DNA from: DAITBA01 sp036824005 | Lineage (GTDB): Bacteria; Pseudomonadota; Gammaproteobacteria; Burkholderiales; Rhodocyclaceae | Assembly (NCBI GenBank): GCA_036824005.1 | Contig: DAITBA010000015.1 | Coordinates: 1 to 64,000, forward strand | Length of the DNA stretch: 64,000 nt | Reading direction: 5' to 3' | Part shown: one piece after another, positions 54,399-63,831 of the stretch | How the letters are laid out: each line of letters begins with the position of its first letter | How positions within the stretch are numbered: the stretch's first letter is position 1 | Notes under the pieces: generated by a model | What the model saw: only the letters and a program-made list of their open reading frames with translations | What the model was told of the DNA's origin: nothing | Database searches by the model: none | Translations under genes and position numbers: made by a program

Positions 54399-55364
54399 TC
54401 AACCCGTCAGGCTCTGGCGCATGGCGGCTCCGGTGATGATCCGCTCCAGCTTGGCGGCGTACATCGGGTCCGTGGCGTAGCCCGCCTGCTGCAGCCCGCG
54501 GGCAAAGGCAGTGGCGTCGCGCTGGCCCACCACTGCGGCATAGCGTGGATTTGAGCGCAGTAGGTTGGCATAGTCGGCGAAGGCTTCGGCGTAGGAACCG
54601 TACACGCGGAAGCGCTCGGTCTGCTTCTGGGCGACGCCGTTCACGTACTCGGTGGTCAGGGTGTCCACCGCACCGCCAGTCCAGGAGCGGCCCGCCTTGA
54701 TGTTGAACAGGTTAAAGCTCGGCCGCCCGTCGGCGAGACGGATTTCCGAGCGGCCCCAGCCGGTTTCCAGCGCCGCCTGGGCGAGCATGAAGTGCGCCGG
54801 CACCCCGGTGGCGCGGCTCGCCTCCTGGGCGTGGGGCCAGAGCCGGTTGATGAACTCGCGCTGGGTTGCGCCCACCGTCTCGCCCGAGTCGGACACCGCC
54901 GCGCCGCTGCCGGAACGTGCGACCGGCTCGGCACCGGCCACCATCCAGCGGCCTGCGCCACGCAGGGTTTCCAGAGCGAAGCGGCTGTCCGGCGCCGTTA
55001 CCGCGTTTTTTCCGCCCGACGTCGCGCCCGGCACACCCTCCGGCGAGCCATCGGCGCCGGGCAAGTTGGCGCCGAGCTGCTTCTCCAGCATGGCTGCCAG
55101 CCCGGTGGCACCACGCTTGGCGAGCGTCTGGGCAAGCTGCTGGTCGAGCATGGCCTGGTACATCTTCGTCTGGCCGCTCTCGAACAGTCCGTCCTGGGGC
55201 GTTGCTTCGCGCATGGCCTTCAACACCATGTCCAGAAATACCGACTCGAACTGCTGCGCCGCCGCACGCAGGCTGGCGCGCGGGTTATCGCGCGCGTCGC
55301 GCTTGAGCGCCGTGAGCGCGTTGGCATCGAGAGCAAATTGCCCGGAAATGTCGGTCGCATTCAT
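54399..55364 (-). CDS. flgJ: Flagellar rod-assembly protein with muramidase domain FlgJ
   Basis: A 321-aa bifunctional protein. The N-terminal rod-capping domain (FESVFLDMVLKAMREATPQD; KMYQAMLDQQLAQTLAKRG) is joined by a Gly/Ala/Ser linker to a C-terminal glucosaminidase domain (ALETGWGRSEI with the catalytic Glu; FNLFNIKAGRSW) that opens the peptidoglycan for the rod. A hairpin repeat lies just upstream, between flgI and flgJ. Confidence 0.96.
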   Translation of the reverse strand: MNATDISGQFALDANALTALKRDARDNPRASLRAAAQQFESVFLDMVLKAMREATPQDGLFESGQTKMYQAMLDQQLAQTLAKRGATGLAAMLEKQLGANLPGADGSPEGVPGATSGGKNAVTAPDSRFALETLRGAGRWMVAGAEPVARSGSGAAVSDSGETVGATQREFINRLWPHAQEASRATGVPAHFMLAQAALETGWGRSEIRLADGRPSFNLFNIKAGRSWTGGAVDTLTTEYVNGVAQKQTERFRVYGSYAEAFADYANLLRSNPRYAAVVGQRDATAFARGLQQAGYATDPMYAAKLERIITGAAMRQSLTG

Positions 55365-55373
55365 ATGTCGCTT

Positions 55374-55452
55374 TTCACCGCGGAGGACGCAGAGGACACG
55401 GAGGGGTCTTCAATCCGGTTTCCTCCGCGTCCTCTGCGTCCTCCGTGGCGAA
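55374..55452. repeat. Long hairpin repeat between flgI and flgJ
   Basis: Two 31-base arms (55374-55404 and 55422-55452) match each other with about three mismatches and fill the whole gap. Each arm is a run of GGAGGAC/GCAGAGGAC-like 9-base units. A related hairpin is at 58108-58181. Confidence 0.8.
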
Positions 55453-55461
55453 CATCCATCC

Positions 55462-56589
55462 TTAGATGATCTCCAGCTCCGCCCGCAGTGCGCCGGCGGC
55501 TTTCATCGCCTGCAGGATGGCGATCAGATCCTGGGGATTGGCGCCGATGGCGTTGAGCGCTTTCACAACTTCGGCGAGCGAGGCGCCGGCTTTGATATTC
55601 ATGAGCGCGCCACCCTCCTGCTTGATGTCGATCTGGGCGCGCTCCGTCGCCACGGTCTGACCGGCGGAAAGAGGCGCCGGCTGGCTGATTACGGGCTCCG
55701 AACTGACGGTCACCGACAGGTTGCCGTGAGCCACGGCGCAGTTCTGCAGCGTCACCGCCTGGTTTAGCACCACCGACCCGGTGCGACCATTGACGATGAC
55801 TTTCGCTGGCGTCTGCGCCGGCTGCACTTCGAGATTCTCGATGCGGCCAAGGAAGGCGACGCGCTGATCGGGATCCACCGGCGCGCGCACCTGAATCTGG
55901 CGCGCATCGGTCGCGGCTGCGGCATTGCCGCCGACCGCGCGGTTGATGGCGTCCACCATCTTCTGGGCGGTGCCGAAGTCGCCGTCGTTCAGCTCGAGAT
56001 AGACGAACTCGCCCTGCCCGACTGGTGTTGCCACCGCACGCTCGACGGTCGCGCCACCGGCGATGCGGCCCACCGACAGGTGATTGACCGTCACCTTCGA
56101 GCCCCCCGCCGCCGCGCCGACACCGCCGACGAGCACGTTGCCTTGGGCGATGGCATAGACGTTGCCGTCGGCACCCTTGAGCGGCGTCATCACCAGCGTG
56201 CCGCCGCGCAGGCTTTTGGCATTGCCCATCGAAGACACGGTGACGTCGATCTGCTGGCCGGGCCGCGCGAAGGGCGGCAGGTTGGTGGTAACCATCACTG
56301 CCGCGACGTTCTTGAGTTGTAGGTTCGTGCCCGGCGGCAGGGTCACGCCCATGTTGCCGAGCATATTGATGATGCTCTGCACGGTGAACGGTGTCTGCGT
56401 CGTCTGGTCGCCACTGCCGTCCAGGCCGACGACGAGACCGTAGCCGATCAACTGGTTGTTGCGCACGCCGCCGATGGATGCCAGGTCCTTGATCCGCTCG
56501 GCATGCGCCGCGTCGGTGAGGAACAGACACAGCACGCAAATGGCGATCAGCTTCAGACGCAGGATCAGTCGCTTCTGGATGGTGCTCAT
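55462..56589 (-). CDS. flgI: Flagellar P-ring protein FlgI
   Basis: A 375-aa periplasmic protein that forms the P ring in the peptidoglycan layer. A signal peptide (ending [10 protein letters not shown]) precedes the family start [20 protein letters not shown]. Conserved GDGSGDQT-like and [20 protein letters not shown] segments are present. Normal length. Confidence 0.97.
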   Translation of the reverse strand: MSTIQKRLILRLKLIAICVLCLFLTDAAHAERIKDLASIGGVRNNQLIGYGLVVGLDGSGDQTTQTPFTVQSIINMLGNMGVTLPPGTNLQLKNVAAVMVTTNLPPFARPGQQIDVTVSSMGNAKSLRGGTLVMTPLKGADGNVYAIAQGNVLVGGVGAAAGGSKVTVNHLSVGRIAGGATVERAVATPVGQGEFVYLELNDGDFGTAQKMVDAINRAVGGNAAAATDARQIQVRAPVDPDQRVAFLGRIENLEVQPAQTPAKVIVNGRTGSVVLNQAVTLQNCAVAHGNLSVTVSSEPVISQPAPLSAGQTVATERAQIDIKQEGGALMNIKAGASLAEVVKALNAIGANPQDLIAILQAMKAAGALRAELEII

Positions 56590-56622
56590 GATTTGGCTCT
56601 CGTCGTTTCGTCGGCGCTGGAA

Positions 56623-57288
56623 CTAGAACGGCAGGAAGCTAAGGAAGAACCGTCCCAGCCAGCCCATCACCTGGGCCGAGTCGATGTAGCCATTGGCTTT
56701 GTACTCGATGCGCGCGTCGGCGACCTGGGTCGACTGGACGGTGTTGGCGGCCGTGACGTGGATCGGATTCACCACGCCCGAGAAGCGGATGAATTCCTCG
56801 CCCTGGTTGATCGCCACCTGCTTCTCGCCCGACACCAGCAGATTGCCATTGGGCAGAACTTCGATGACGGTGACTGTGATGGCGCCGGTGAAGTCGTAGT
56901 TGGCGGCGCTGTCACCCTTGCCGGCAAACTTGTTGGAATTAGCCACATTGACGTCGATGCCCTGGGCGCTCTTGCCCGGCACGCCGATGATGTTCGGCAC
57001 CGACAGATCGATGCTGTGCGTGCGCTCGGCGGCGCTGGAAGATTTCTTCGCCGCCTGCGTTTTCTCGACGATGTTGATGGTCAGCGTGTCGCCGATGAAG
57101 CGGGCGCGGCGGTCCTCGAACAGGGGCCGGGCGTAGCTCGCCTGGTAGATGGCACCGTTGGCCGCCGGCGCGTAATTCCTCGGCTCCGGCCGCGCGGTCA
57201 TCGGCTGGTGCACCGCCGTCGGCGGCGTCGTATGCACGCATCCGGCCAGCATCACGGCGACCACCAAGCCAAGCACGACTTTCATCAT
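56623..57288 (-). CDS. flgH: Flagellar L-ring lipoprotein FlgH
   Basis: A 221-aa outer-membrane lipoprotein that forms the L ring. Lipobox VMLAGC with Cys17. Conserved GAIYQASYARPLFEDRRARF, GDTLTINIVEKTQAAKKSS and the ending VMGWLGRFFLSFLPF. Starts 23 bases after flgG ends. Confidence 0.97.
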   Translation of the reverse strand: MMKVVLGLVVAVMLAGCVHTTPPTAVHQPMTARPEPRNYAPAANGAIYQASYARPLFEDRRARFIGDTLTINIVEKTQAAKKSSSAAERTHSIDLSVPNIIGVPGKSAQGIDVNVANSNKFAGKGDSAANYDFTGAITVTVIEVLPNGNLLVSGEKQVAINQGEEFIRFSGVVNPIHVTAANTVQSTQVADARIEYKANGYIDSAQVMGWLGRFFLSFLPF

Positions 57289-57311
57289 CGACTCCTTACC
57301 TCTAACGGCTC

Positions 57312-58094
57312 TCAGAGTTGCGCCAGTCTCGCTAGCATCTGATCGGACGTCTGAATGGCGCGCGAGTTGATCTCGTACGCGCGCTGGGTCTGGATCATAT
57401 TCACCAACTCCTCGACCACGTTCACGTTCGAGGTCTCGAGGTAGCTCTGATTGAGCGTGCCGACGCCGTTGGTGCCGGGCGTATTGGGTGTCGGCGTGCC
57501 GCTGGAGGCCGTCTCGAGATAGAGGTTCTCGCCCACGCTCTGCAGCCCACCGGGATTGACGAAACCGGCGAGCTGGATCGTGCCGACCTGGGTCGGTGCC
57601 GACGAGCCCGCTTGCAAGACCGTCACTGTGCCGTCCTTGGCAATGGTGACCGACTGCGCGTTGGCAGGGATGGTGATCGCCGGCTGCAGCGGATAGCCGC
57701 TGGAGGTGACGATCTGCCCCTGGGCGTCCTTCTGAAAGGCGCCGTCGCGGGTGTAGGCCGTGGTGCCGTCCGGCAGCAGAATCTGGAAGAAGCCGCCGCC
57801 CTGGATGGCCACGTCCAGCGCGTTGCCAGTCTGGGTCAGGTTGCCCTGGGTATGGATGCGCTCGGTCGCCACCGGGCGCGCGCCAGTGCCCAGTTGCAGG
57901 CCGGAGGGGATCGTCGTCTGCTGCGACGATTGCGCGCCAGGCTGGCGCAGCGTCTGATAGAGCAGATCCTCGAACACCGCCCGGGCACGCTTGAAGCCGG
58001 ACGTGGAGACGTTCGACAGATTGTTGGTGATGACATCGAGCTGGGTCTGCTGCGCATCGAGGCCGGTCTTGGCAATCCAGAGTGAGCGGATCAT
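57312..58094 (-). CDS. flgG: Flagellar distal rod protein FlgG
   Basis: A 260-aa rod protein. N-terminal rod signature [20 protein letters not shown] and C-terminal motif [20 protein letters not shown] then [16 protein letters not shown] are diagnostic, and the length (260-262) is exactly that of the family. A hairpin repeat separates it from flgF. Confidence 0.97.
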   Translation of the reverse strand: MIRSLWIAKTGLDAQQTQLDVITNNLSNVSTSGFKRARAVFEDLLYQTLRQPGAQSSQQTTIPSGLQLGTGARPVATERIHTQGNLTQTGNALDVAIQGGGFFQILLPDGTTAYTRDGAFQKDAQGQIVTSSGYPLQPAITIPANAQSVTIAKDGTVTVLQAGSSAPTQVGTIQLAGFVNPGGLQSVGENLYLETASSGTPTPNTPGTNGVGTLNQSYLETSNVNVVEELVNMIQTQRAYEINSRAIQTSDQMLARLAQL

Positions 58095-58107
58095 GGTCTA
58101 ACTCCTA

Positions 58108-58181
58108 ACCACAGAGACACAGAGGCACAGAGGACAGCACAGAGAACTGCGAAATTCTCTGTGTCTCAGTGCCTCTGTGGT
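58108..58181. repeat. Hairpin repeat between flgF and flgG
   Basis: Arms 58108-58134 and 58155-58181 pair imperfectly. Units such as ACAGAGGCACAGAG repeat along each arm. It fills most of the flgF-flgG gap and resembles the hairpin at 55374-55452 with A in place of some G. Confidence 0.75.
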
Positions 58182-58189
58182 GAATTCGT

Positions 58190-58927
58190 TCATCGATTCG
58201 AAAGCAACTGCGCCGCGGCGCGGTCGTTCTGGTCGGCGGTCTGCAGCATCTTGGTCTGCAGGTCGAACTGGCGCGCGAGCGAGATCATCGTCACCATCTG
58301 CTCGACCACGTTGACGTTGCTGCCCTCGAGGTAGCCGGAGGCGAGGACGACGTTGCCATCGGCTTCGGCGTCGCCGCCGCGCGCACGGAACAGGCCGTCG
58401 GCACCTCGCACGAGTTCGTTCTCCGGCGGATTGACCAGCTTGACGCGGCCGATGGCACTGACGGCGTTGCGGCTGCCGCTCGCCGGCACGACGGAGATGG
58501 TGCCGTCCTTGGCGATGGTGATCTCGTTGTCGGGCGGAATGGAAATCGGCCCGCCGTCGCCCAGCACCGGCAGACCATTGCGCGTTTGCAGAACGCCATT
58601 GACGCTGACTTCCAGACTGCCGTTGCGAGTGTAGGCCTCGGTGCCGTCGGCGGCCTGAACCGCGATCCATCCCTGCCCCTGCACGGCGACGTCGAGGACG
58701 CGGCCGGTATGCTGCATCGGCCCCTGGGAGAAGTCGTTGGCAACGCTGGCGTCGACGACGAAGGCGCGCGTGGGCAGCGACTGCGATTGCACCTGCACGG
58801 CACGCAGTTTGTGCTCCTCCGCCCGGTAACCGGTCGAGTTGGCGTTGGCCAGATTGTGCGCCACCGCGGCCTGGCGCCCCAGCGTGTGCTTGGCGCCGGT
58901 CATCGCGGTGTAGATCAGCTTATCCAT
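58190..58927 (-). CDS. flgF: Flagellar proximal rod protein FlgF
   Basis: A 245-aa rod protein with N-terminal AVAHNLANANSTGYRAEEHK and C-terminal LEGSNVNVVEQMVTMISLAR. Shorter than FlgG and ends LLSNR. Lies between flgE and flgG as usual. Confidence 0.96.
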   Translation of the reverse strand: MDKLIYTAMTGAKHTLGRQAAVAHNLANANSTGYRAEEHKLRAVQVQSQSLPTRAFVVDASVANDFSQGPMQHTGRVLDVAVQGQGWIAVQAADGTEAYTRNGSLEVSVNGVLQTRNGLPVLGDGGPISIPPDNEITIAKDGTISVVPASGSRNAVSAIGRVKLVNPPENELVRGADGLFRARGGDAEADGNVVLASGYLEGSNVNVVEQMVTMISLARQFDLQTKMLQTADQNDRAAAQLLSNR

Positions 58928-58949
58928 GTCAGATATCTGGCGTCAGCGA

Positions 58950-60164
58950 TCAGCGCAGATTCACCAGCGTCTGCAGGATCTGATCCTGTGTACGAATCGA
59001 CTGAGCGTTGGCCTGGTAGGCGCGCTGCTGGGTGATCATGTTCACCAGCTCGGCGGTCAGATCCACGTTCGATTCCTCCACGGCCGCGCTCTGCAGCACA
59101 CCCAGGCTGCCAGTGTTGGGCGCACCCACGAGCGGCGGGCCGGAGTCCGACGATTCGCCCCACTGGTTGCCGCCAAGCGACACCAAGCCGTTCGGGTTGT
59201 TGAAGTTGGCAAGCACGATCTGACCAAGATTGCGCGACTGGCCGTTGCTGTAGCGCCCCTGCACGACACCGTCCGTACCGATGGCGACACCGGACAGACG
59301 CCCGGAGGCGTAGCCGTCCTGAACCATGCGGTTGACTCCGAACGGACTGCCGAACTGGGTGCTGCCGGTGAAGTCGAGATTGAAGGCGAGCGGCGTCGTC
59401 GCGCCCGTGGTCACGGCAAAGGACAGCGCCTGGGTCGTGCCGGCGGTCAGCGCGCCGCTGGTGTTGAACTGCAGGTTCGTGCCGGCCACCGCAGTGCCGC
59501 CGTCGAGGCTGGTGTAGATGTTCCACTCGCCGGGGTTAGCAGTCTTGCGGAAGTACATCGTTAGGACATGCGGGTTGCCCAGCGAGTCGTAGGCGGTGAG
59601 CGACGATGAGGCGTTGTAGGCTTGAGGCAACGGATTGGCGACGTTGAAGGCGACGCTCGGCACCGACTCGCGCGAGTCCAGGTTCAGACCGACATCGGCC
59701 GTGGTCGTGGTCTTCGGCGTCAGATCGGCAGTGTTGATGAAGATGTCCTGAGGTGCCGCAGGGATGATCGTCCCTGCCGAATCCGCGGCATAGCCCGTCA
59801 AGCGATAGCCGGCGGCATTGACGATGTAGCCGTTCTTGTCCACCAAGAACTGGCCGTTGCGCGTGTAAGTGATAGCGCCGTTGTTGCTCATGCGGAAAAA
59901 GCCCTGGCCATTGATCGCCACGTCCAACGGGTTATTGGTGACCGTGATGTTGCCCTGCGTAAACTGCTGGGCCACTTGGTTGATCGACGTGCCGATCCCG
60001 ACCTGGCTGCCGCCGCCGCCCGCCAGCGATGCGGCGAAGACGTCCGCGAACTGCGCCTGGGCCGACTTGAAACCAACAGTGCCGGAGTTGGCGACGTTGT
60101 TGCTGATGGCATCGAGTGCCTTGGAGGCGCCGTTCAGACCGCTCAATCCTTGCTGGAAACTCAT
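58950..60164 (-). CDS. flgE: Flagellar hook protein FlgE
   Basis: A 404-aa hook subunit. N-terminal GLSGLNGASKALDAISNNVA then NSGTVGFKSAQAQFADVFAA, C-terminal EESNVDLTAELVNMITQQRA and SIRTQDQILQTLVNLR are the hook signatures. The central domains are Thr/Ala-rich. Follows flgD by 15 bases. Confidence 0.97.
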   Translation of the reverse strand: MSFQQGLSGLNGASKALDAISNNVANSGTVGFKSAQAQFADVFAASLAGGGGSQVGIGTSINQVAQQFTQGNITVTNNPLDVAINGQGFFRMSNNGAITYTRNGQFLVDKNGYIVNAAGYRLTGYAADSAGTIIPAAPQDIFINTADLTPKTTTTADVGLNLDSRESVPSVAFNVANPLPQAYNASSSLTAYDSLGNPHVLTMYFRKTANPGEWNIYTSLDGGTAVAGTNLQFNTSGALTAGTTQALSFAVTTGATTPLAFNLDFTGSTQFGSPFGVNRMVQDGYASGRLSGVAIGTDGVVQGRYSNGQSRNLGQIVLANFNNPNGLVSLGGNQWGESSDSGPPLVGAPNTGSLGVLQSAAVEESNVDLTAELVNMITQQRAYQANAQSIRTQDQILQTLVNLR

Positions 60165-60179
60165 CTCTCTTCTCCTGAC

Positions 60180-60863
60180 CTACAGAATTTGTTTGACGTC
60201 GTTGAGACCATAAACGCCTAGCGCCCCCACGTTCAGGCGCACACCCGCGCTCGAGCGCGCAACGCTCGAAACAATGCCCAGCTCGAGGGCCGTGGCGCCG
60301 ACCTTGGTGTCGCCTCGCGTCGCAGCCACGGTCATGGAGTACGAGCCATCGGCGGCTTTAGCGCCGCTGTCCGACGTGCCATCCCAGCTGAATGCGACGC
60401 TGCCGGCCGCCCGCGCACCGAGGTCGAGCGATCTCACCGCGATGCCATTGGCGTCCTTGATGGTTACCGTGACGCGATCGGCCGCCTCGGCCAGTTCGAC
60501 GCCGCCGATCGCCATGCCTTCCTGCAGCGCGAGGCCAGAACCAGGCACGAGCACACCGTGACCGACGAGTGCCGCCGCCTGCAATGCCTGGCCGTCGCTG
60601 GAGCTGGTCATCAGCGCCTGCAGCGTCGCGTTCAGGCGTTCGATGCCATCGACGGTGCTGATCTGAGCCAGTTGCGAGGTCACTTGGGCGTTATCCAGGG
60701 GGTTGAGCGGATCCTGATTCTTGAGCTGCGTCACCAGCAGCGTCAGGAATCGGTCTTGCGGATCGGTCTTGTCGGCGCCGGCGGTTTCCCGTGCGCTGTT
60801 GAGGCCGGCGAGGATGGCCGCCTGCGTGCTTGAGCTCGATTGCGTTGCCTGAAGTGCGCTCAC
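60180..60863 (-). CDS. flgD: Flagellar hook-cap protein FlgD
   Basis: A 227-aa hook scaffolding protein. The N-terminal motif DRFLTLLVTQLKNQDPLNPL is diagnostic, followed by VTSQLAQISTVDGIERLN. The C-terminal half has FlgD Tudor/Ig-like domains (FSWDGTSDSGAKAADGSYSM). Normal length. Confidence 0.97.
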   Translation of the reverse strand: MSALQATQSSSSTQAAILAGLNSARETAGADKTDPQDRFLTLLVTQLKNQDPLNPLDNAQVTSQLAQISTVDGIERLNATLQALMTSSSDGQALQAAALVGHGVLVPGSGLALQEGMAIGGVELAEAADRVTVTIKDANGIAVRSLDLGARAAGSVAFSWDGTSDSGAKAADGSYSMTVAATRGDTKVGATALELGIVSSVARSSAGVRLNVGALGVYGLNDVKQIL

Positions 60864-60889
60864 TGCGTTCTCCTTCTCTGCGTTGATGC

Positions 60890-61294
60890 TTACTGGCCGA
60901 TGGCCAGCGTCTTCGCCATCAGCGTCTTGGCGGTGTTCATCATCTCGACGTTGTTCTGGTAGGAGCGTGATGCCGAAATCATGTTCACCATCTCCTCGAC
61001 GATATTGACGTTCGGCATCGACACGTAGCCCTGCTCGTTCGCCAGCGGGTTTTTCGGGTCGTAAACGAGCCGCGCCGGCGCGGCATCCTCCACCACCTGT
61101 GCCACCTGCACGCCCTGGGCGTCGGGGCCAGCCACCGGAGCGGCCTGGAATACCACCTGCTTGGCGCGATAGGGCGTGCCGTTGGCCGAGGTGACGCTGT
61201 CGGCGTTGGCAAGGTTGGAAGCCGTGGTGTTCAGGCGCACGGACTGCGCGGCGAGTGCCGACCCAGCAATGGAAAAAACGTTGAACAGGCTCAT
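60890..61294 (-). CDS. flgC: Flagellar proximal rod protein FlgC
   Basis: A 134-aa rod protein. N-terminal [20 protein letters not shown] and C-terminal [20 protein letters not shown], then [20 protein letters not shown], are diagnostic. Four bases separate it from flgB. Confidence 0.97.
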   Translation of the reverse strand: MSLFNVFSIAGSALAAQSVRLNTTASNLANADSVTSANGTPYRAKQVVFQAAPVAGPDAQGVQVAQVVEDAAPARLVYDPKNPLANEQGYVSMPNVNIVEEMVNMISASRSYQNNVEMMNTAKTLMAKTLAIGQ

Positions 61295-61298
61295 GGTG

Positions 61299-61700
61299 CT
61301 ATCCCTGAATGGCGCTCTGCATGGTGCGCAGCAGGCCGTTGATGAACGTCAGGCTCGCCTCGTAGTGCAGCGCGTTCTCGGCGAACTGGCCGCGCTCGAC
61401 GTCGAGGTTCACGGTGTTGCCGTCGACACTGGACTGGGTTTCCGTGCGGTACTGAAGCGCCGCATCGTAGGGGGTTGTCCCCTGCGGCTTGAGATGTCCC
61501 GCTACGGTCTGCGCCAGCGGCAGCGCCCCCGGCTTACCGGCGAGGGCACCCTGGAGCGCGCTCTTGAAATCGACGTCGCGCGCCTTGTAGTGCGGCGTGT
61601 CGGCATTGGCAATGTTTGAAGCGAGCAGCTGCTGCCGATGGGCACGTATGTTCAATGCCGTTTGCTGAAAGCGCAGTGCATCGTCTAGTTTGTTGATCAT
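61299..61700 (-). CDS. flgB: Flagellar proximal rod protein FlgB
   Basis: A 133-aa rod protein with the motif [20 protein letters not shown] near the N-terminus and [20 protein letters not shown] at the C-terminus. First gene of the flgB-to-flgL operon; a sigma-54 promoter lies 38 bases upstream. Confidence 0.97.
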   Translation of the reverse strand: MINKLDDALRFQQTALNIRAHRQQLLASNIANADTPHYKARDVDFKSALQGALAGKPGALPLAQTVAGHLKPQGTTPYDAALQYRTETQSSVDGNTVNLDVERGQFAENALHYEASLTFINGLLRTMQSAIQG

Positions 61701-61737
61701 TTCATTACCTCGTTTCCCGGGTGCTCACCGACCCCAT

Positions 61738-61753
61738 TGCACCATTCGTGCCA
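61738..61753 (-). promoter_or_regulatory. Sigma-54 promoter of the flgB operon
   Basis: On the minus strand TGGCACGAATGGTGCA matches the sigma-54 consensus at -24 (TGGCACG) and -12 (TGC) with exact spacing; one T of TTGC is G. It lies 38 bases before the flgB ATG. Confidence 0.78.
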
Positions 61754-61987
61754 GCGATCTTAGTCGCCTCGTTGGCGCTCCGATTCACCGAATAGGTGGC
61801 CGATAGGCGCTTATTTCCGCCGCATTCCTGCCGGCCGGTTTGCGGCGCGACGGCAAAAATTGCCGTTCTCCCGCCGCCCGTGCCGGCGCACCACGGCGAA
61901 TTGCCGCCCCTTTCCCTGCCTTTTCGCGCCATCGCGCCAGGCGGGCATCTGGTTCAATCACGACAACGATTCGCCGAGGACACGCGC

Positions 61988-62791
61988 ATGTACAAGCCGA
62001 GCTGCATCGAAGTGCTTCGACTCCCTTTGTCGAACCGCCGCCGGCCGCGGCCGGTCGAACCGTGGTCGCAGCGCATGCTGGGTGCGGCGGACGCCGCCAG
62101 CCAGTGGGCGCTGGCCATCGTGGCGCTGTTTCTGGTTGCTCTGCTTTCGTCGGCGCCGGCCGTCGCCCGCCAGGACGTGGCTCCGGTACGGCAGGCGGTC
62201 GAGGAGTTCCTGCGCGTACAGACGCGCGGGTTGCCCGGCGCCGCGAGCTTCACTGTCGGCAGCATCGACCCCCAGAACAATCTCCAGCCCTGCCCGGCGC
62301 TAGATGCCTTTCTACCTCCAGGCGCACGGCCTTGGGGCCGCACGACCGTGGGCGTGCGCTGCCTCGTGGAAGGAGGCTGGAGCCTGTATGTGCCAGTGAC
62401 GGTGAAGGTGATGGGCGACTTTCTGGTCAGCGCGCGACCGCTGGCACAGGGCCAGATCGTCGGCGCAGACGACGTCGCACGGCAGAACGGCGATCTGGCC
62501 GAGCTGCCGGCCGGCATCCTGACCGACCCGGCCCAGGCTGTCGGCAAGACCGTCAGCATGGGCGTCGCTTCGGGCCGGCCGCTGCGCAGCGACATGCTGC
62601 GCCAGCCGCTTTTCGTGCAGCAGGGTCAAAGCGTGAAGGTGCTTTCGCGCGGGACAGGCTTTCAGGTCGCCACGGATGGGCGCGCCCTCAACAATGCAGC
62701 GTCCGGCCAGGTAGCGCAGGTACGCACCGCCAATGGCCAGACCGTGAGCGGCATCGCGCGCTCGAACGGCGTCGTCGAGGTTACCTACTGA
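61988..62791 (+). CDS. flgA: Flagellar P-ring chaperone FlgA
   Basis: A 267-aa periplasmic chaperone for FlgI. An unusually long basic N-terminus of about 40 residues precedes the hydrophobic core (ALAIVALFLVALLSSAPA) and cleavage site AVA|RQ. If the ATG at residue 30 were used, the signal would be normal. The SAF domain (VSARPLAQGQIVGADDVARQ) and C-terminal QGQSVKVLSRGTGFQVATDG are typical. Divergent from flgB. Confidence 0.93.
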   Translation: MYKPSCIEVLRLPLSNRRRPRPVEPWSQRMLGAADAASQWALAIVALFLVALLSSAPAVARQDVAPVRQAVEEFLRVQTRGLPGAASFTVGSIDPQNNLQPCPALDAFLPPGARPWGRTTVGVRCLVEGGWSLYVPVTVKVMGDFLVSARPLAQGQIVGADDVARQNGDLAELPAGILTDPAQAVGKTVSMGVASGRPLRSDMLRQPLFVQQGQSVKVLSRGTGFQVATDGRALNNAASGQVAQVRTANGQTVSGIARSNGVVEVTY

Positions 62792-62888
62792 TCGTCCGCG
62801 CCGCGGCCGGGCGCGCGTCGCCGGCGGCGTTCAAGTCCGCGCCGCGCAGTACGTTATTTACTCTGCGCGCAACTCCGTAAGGCAAACC

Positions 62889-63800
62889 ATGTCTCTCGTT
62901 CCCTTGGGCAAAGGCGACATCATCTTTGGCAGACCGCTGCCTTGGTCGATTTACGACCGGGAGGGCAATCTGCTGCTCCGCCGAGGTCACGTCATCGAGT
63001 CCCGCATGCACTTCGAGGCGCTTTTACAGCAGGAGCTGTACCGCGGCGGCGAACCGCGCCTGGCTCTGGTGCAACCCCATGGGCCGACCACGCCCCAGAA
63101 GGTGGCCGACGGTGGCACGACGAATGAGCGCATTGAAACCCTGGAGAGCGTCAAGCTGCACATCGGCGACACGCTCCAGCTCCAGTCCCAGGCCAACGAA
63201 GGCGCGACGCGGCACTACGTCAGGCTCATCGGCTACGTCAAGGACCGCAGCGTGCTCGTGACGACGCCGGCGGTGGACGGCAAGATCTGCCTCATGCGCG
63301 AAGGACAAAGCTTCGTCGTGCGCGCCTTCTCCGGGCGCAACGCCTACGCTTTCACGGCCAGCATATTCAAAGTCGCCAACACGCCCTTTCCGCACCTGCA
63401 CCTGTCATATCCGCACGAGGTGCGCAGCGCCCGCGTACGCAAGGACTGCCGCGTGAACACCAGCATCATCGCCGCGGTCGGTGCGTTCAACAGCGCGCAG
63501 GCGGGAGGCACGGCCGCCACCATCACCAACCTGAGCGTCGGCGGCGCCTTGCTGATGGCGCCCAAACGGCTCGGCCGCAAGGGCGACAAGCTGTCGGTGA
63601 AATTCCGCCTCGCCTTGCACGACATCGAGGTCTACCTGACAGTCGATGCTCTCGTCCGCTCCGCAGACCACGGCACGACCGGGGATCAGGCTGCCGCCTT
63701 CAGCCACGGCATCCAGTTCGTAGATGTCCCCGAACAGCACGTGGTGGCACTAACGGCATACGTCTATCACATGCTGGCCGACGAATCGGCGGCCGCATGA
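62889..63800 (+). CDS. YcgR-like protein with PilZ domain (2)
   Basis: A 303-aa cytoplasmic protein. After a roughly 75-residue N-terminal region with no clear match comes a YcgR-like N-domain (KLHIGDTLQLQSQA; YVRLIGYVKDRSVLVTTPAV), then a PilZ domain with RVRKDCRV and NLSVGGALL, where Asn replaces the usual Asp of the cyclic-di-GMP motif. It follows flgA and precedes a Ser/Thr kinase gene on the same strand. A second flagellar brake or a related regulator; the substitution may weaken binding. Confidence 0.82.
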   Translation: MSLVPLGKGDIIFGRPLPWSIYDREGNLLLRRGHVIESRMHFEALLQQELYRGGEPRLALVQPHGPTTPQKVADGGTTNERIETLESVKLHIGDTLQLQSQANEGATRHYVRLIGYVKDRSVLVTTPAVDGKICLMREGQSFVVRAFSGRNAYAFTASIFKVANTPFPHLHLSYPHEVRSARVRKDCRVNTSIIAAVGAFNSAQAGGTAATITNLSVGGALLMAPKRLGRKGDKLSVKFRLALHDIEVYLTVDALVRSADHGTTGDQAAAFSHGIQFVDVPEQHVVALTAYVYHMLADESAAA

Positions 63801-63831
63801 GCGGTAGCCGGTCCACGCGGAAGCAGACACC

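Noticed and set aside
61799..61815. TGGCCGATAGGCGC as a sigma-54 promoter for flgA
   Set aside because: Spacing between the GG and GC elements is one base short and the rest of the consensus is poor.
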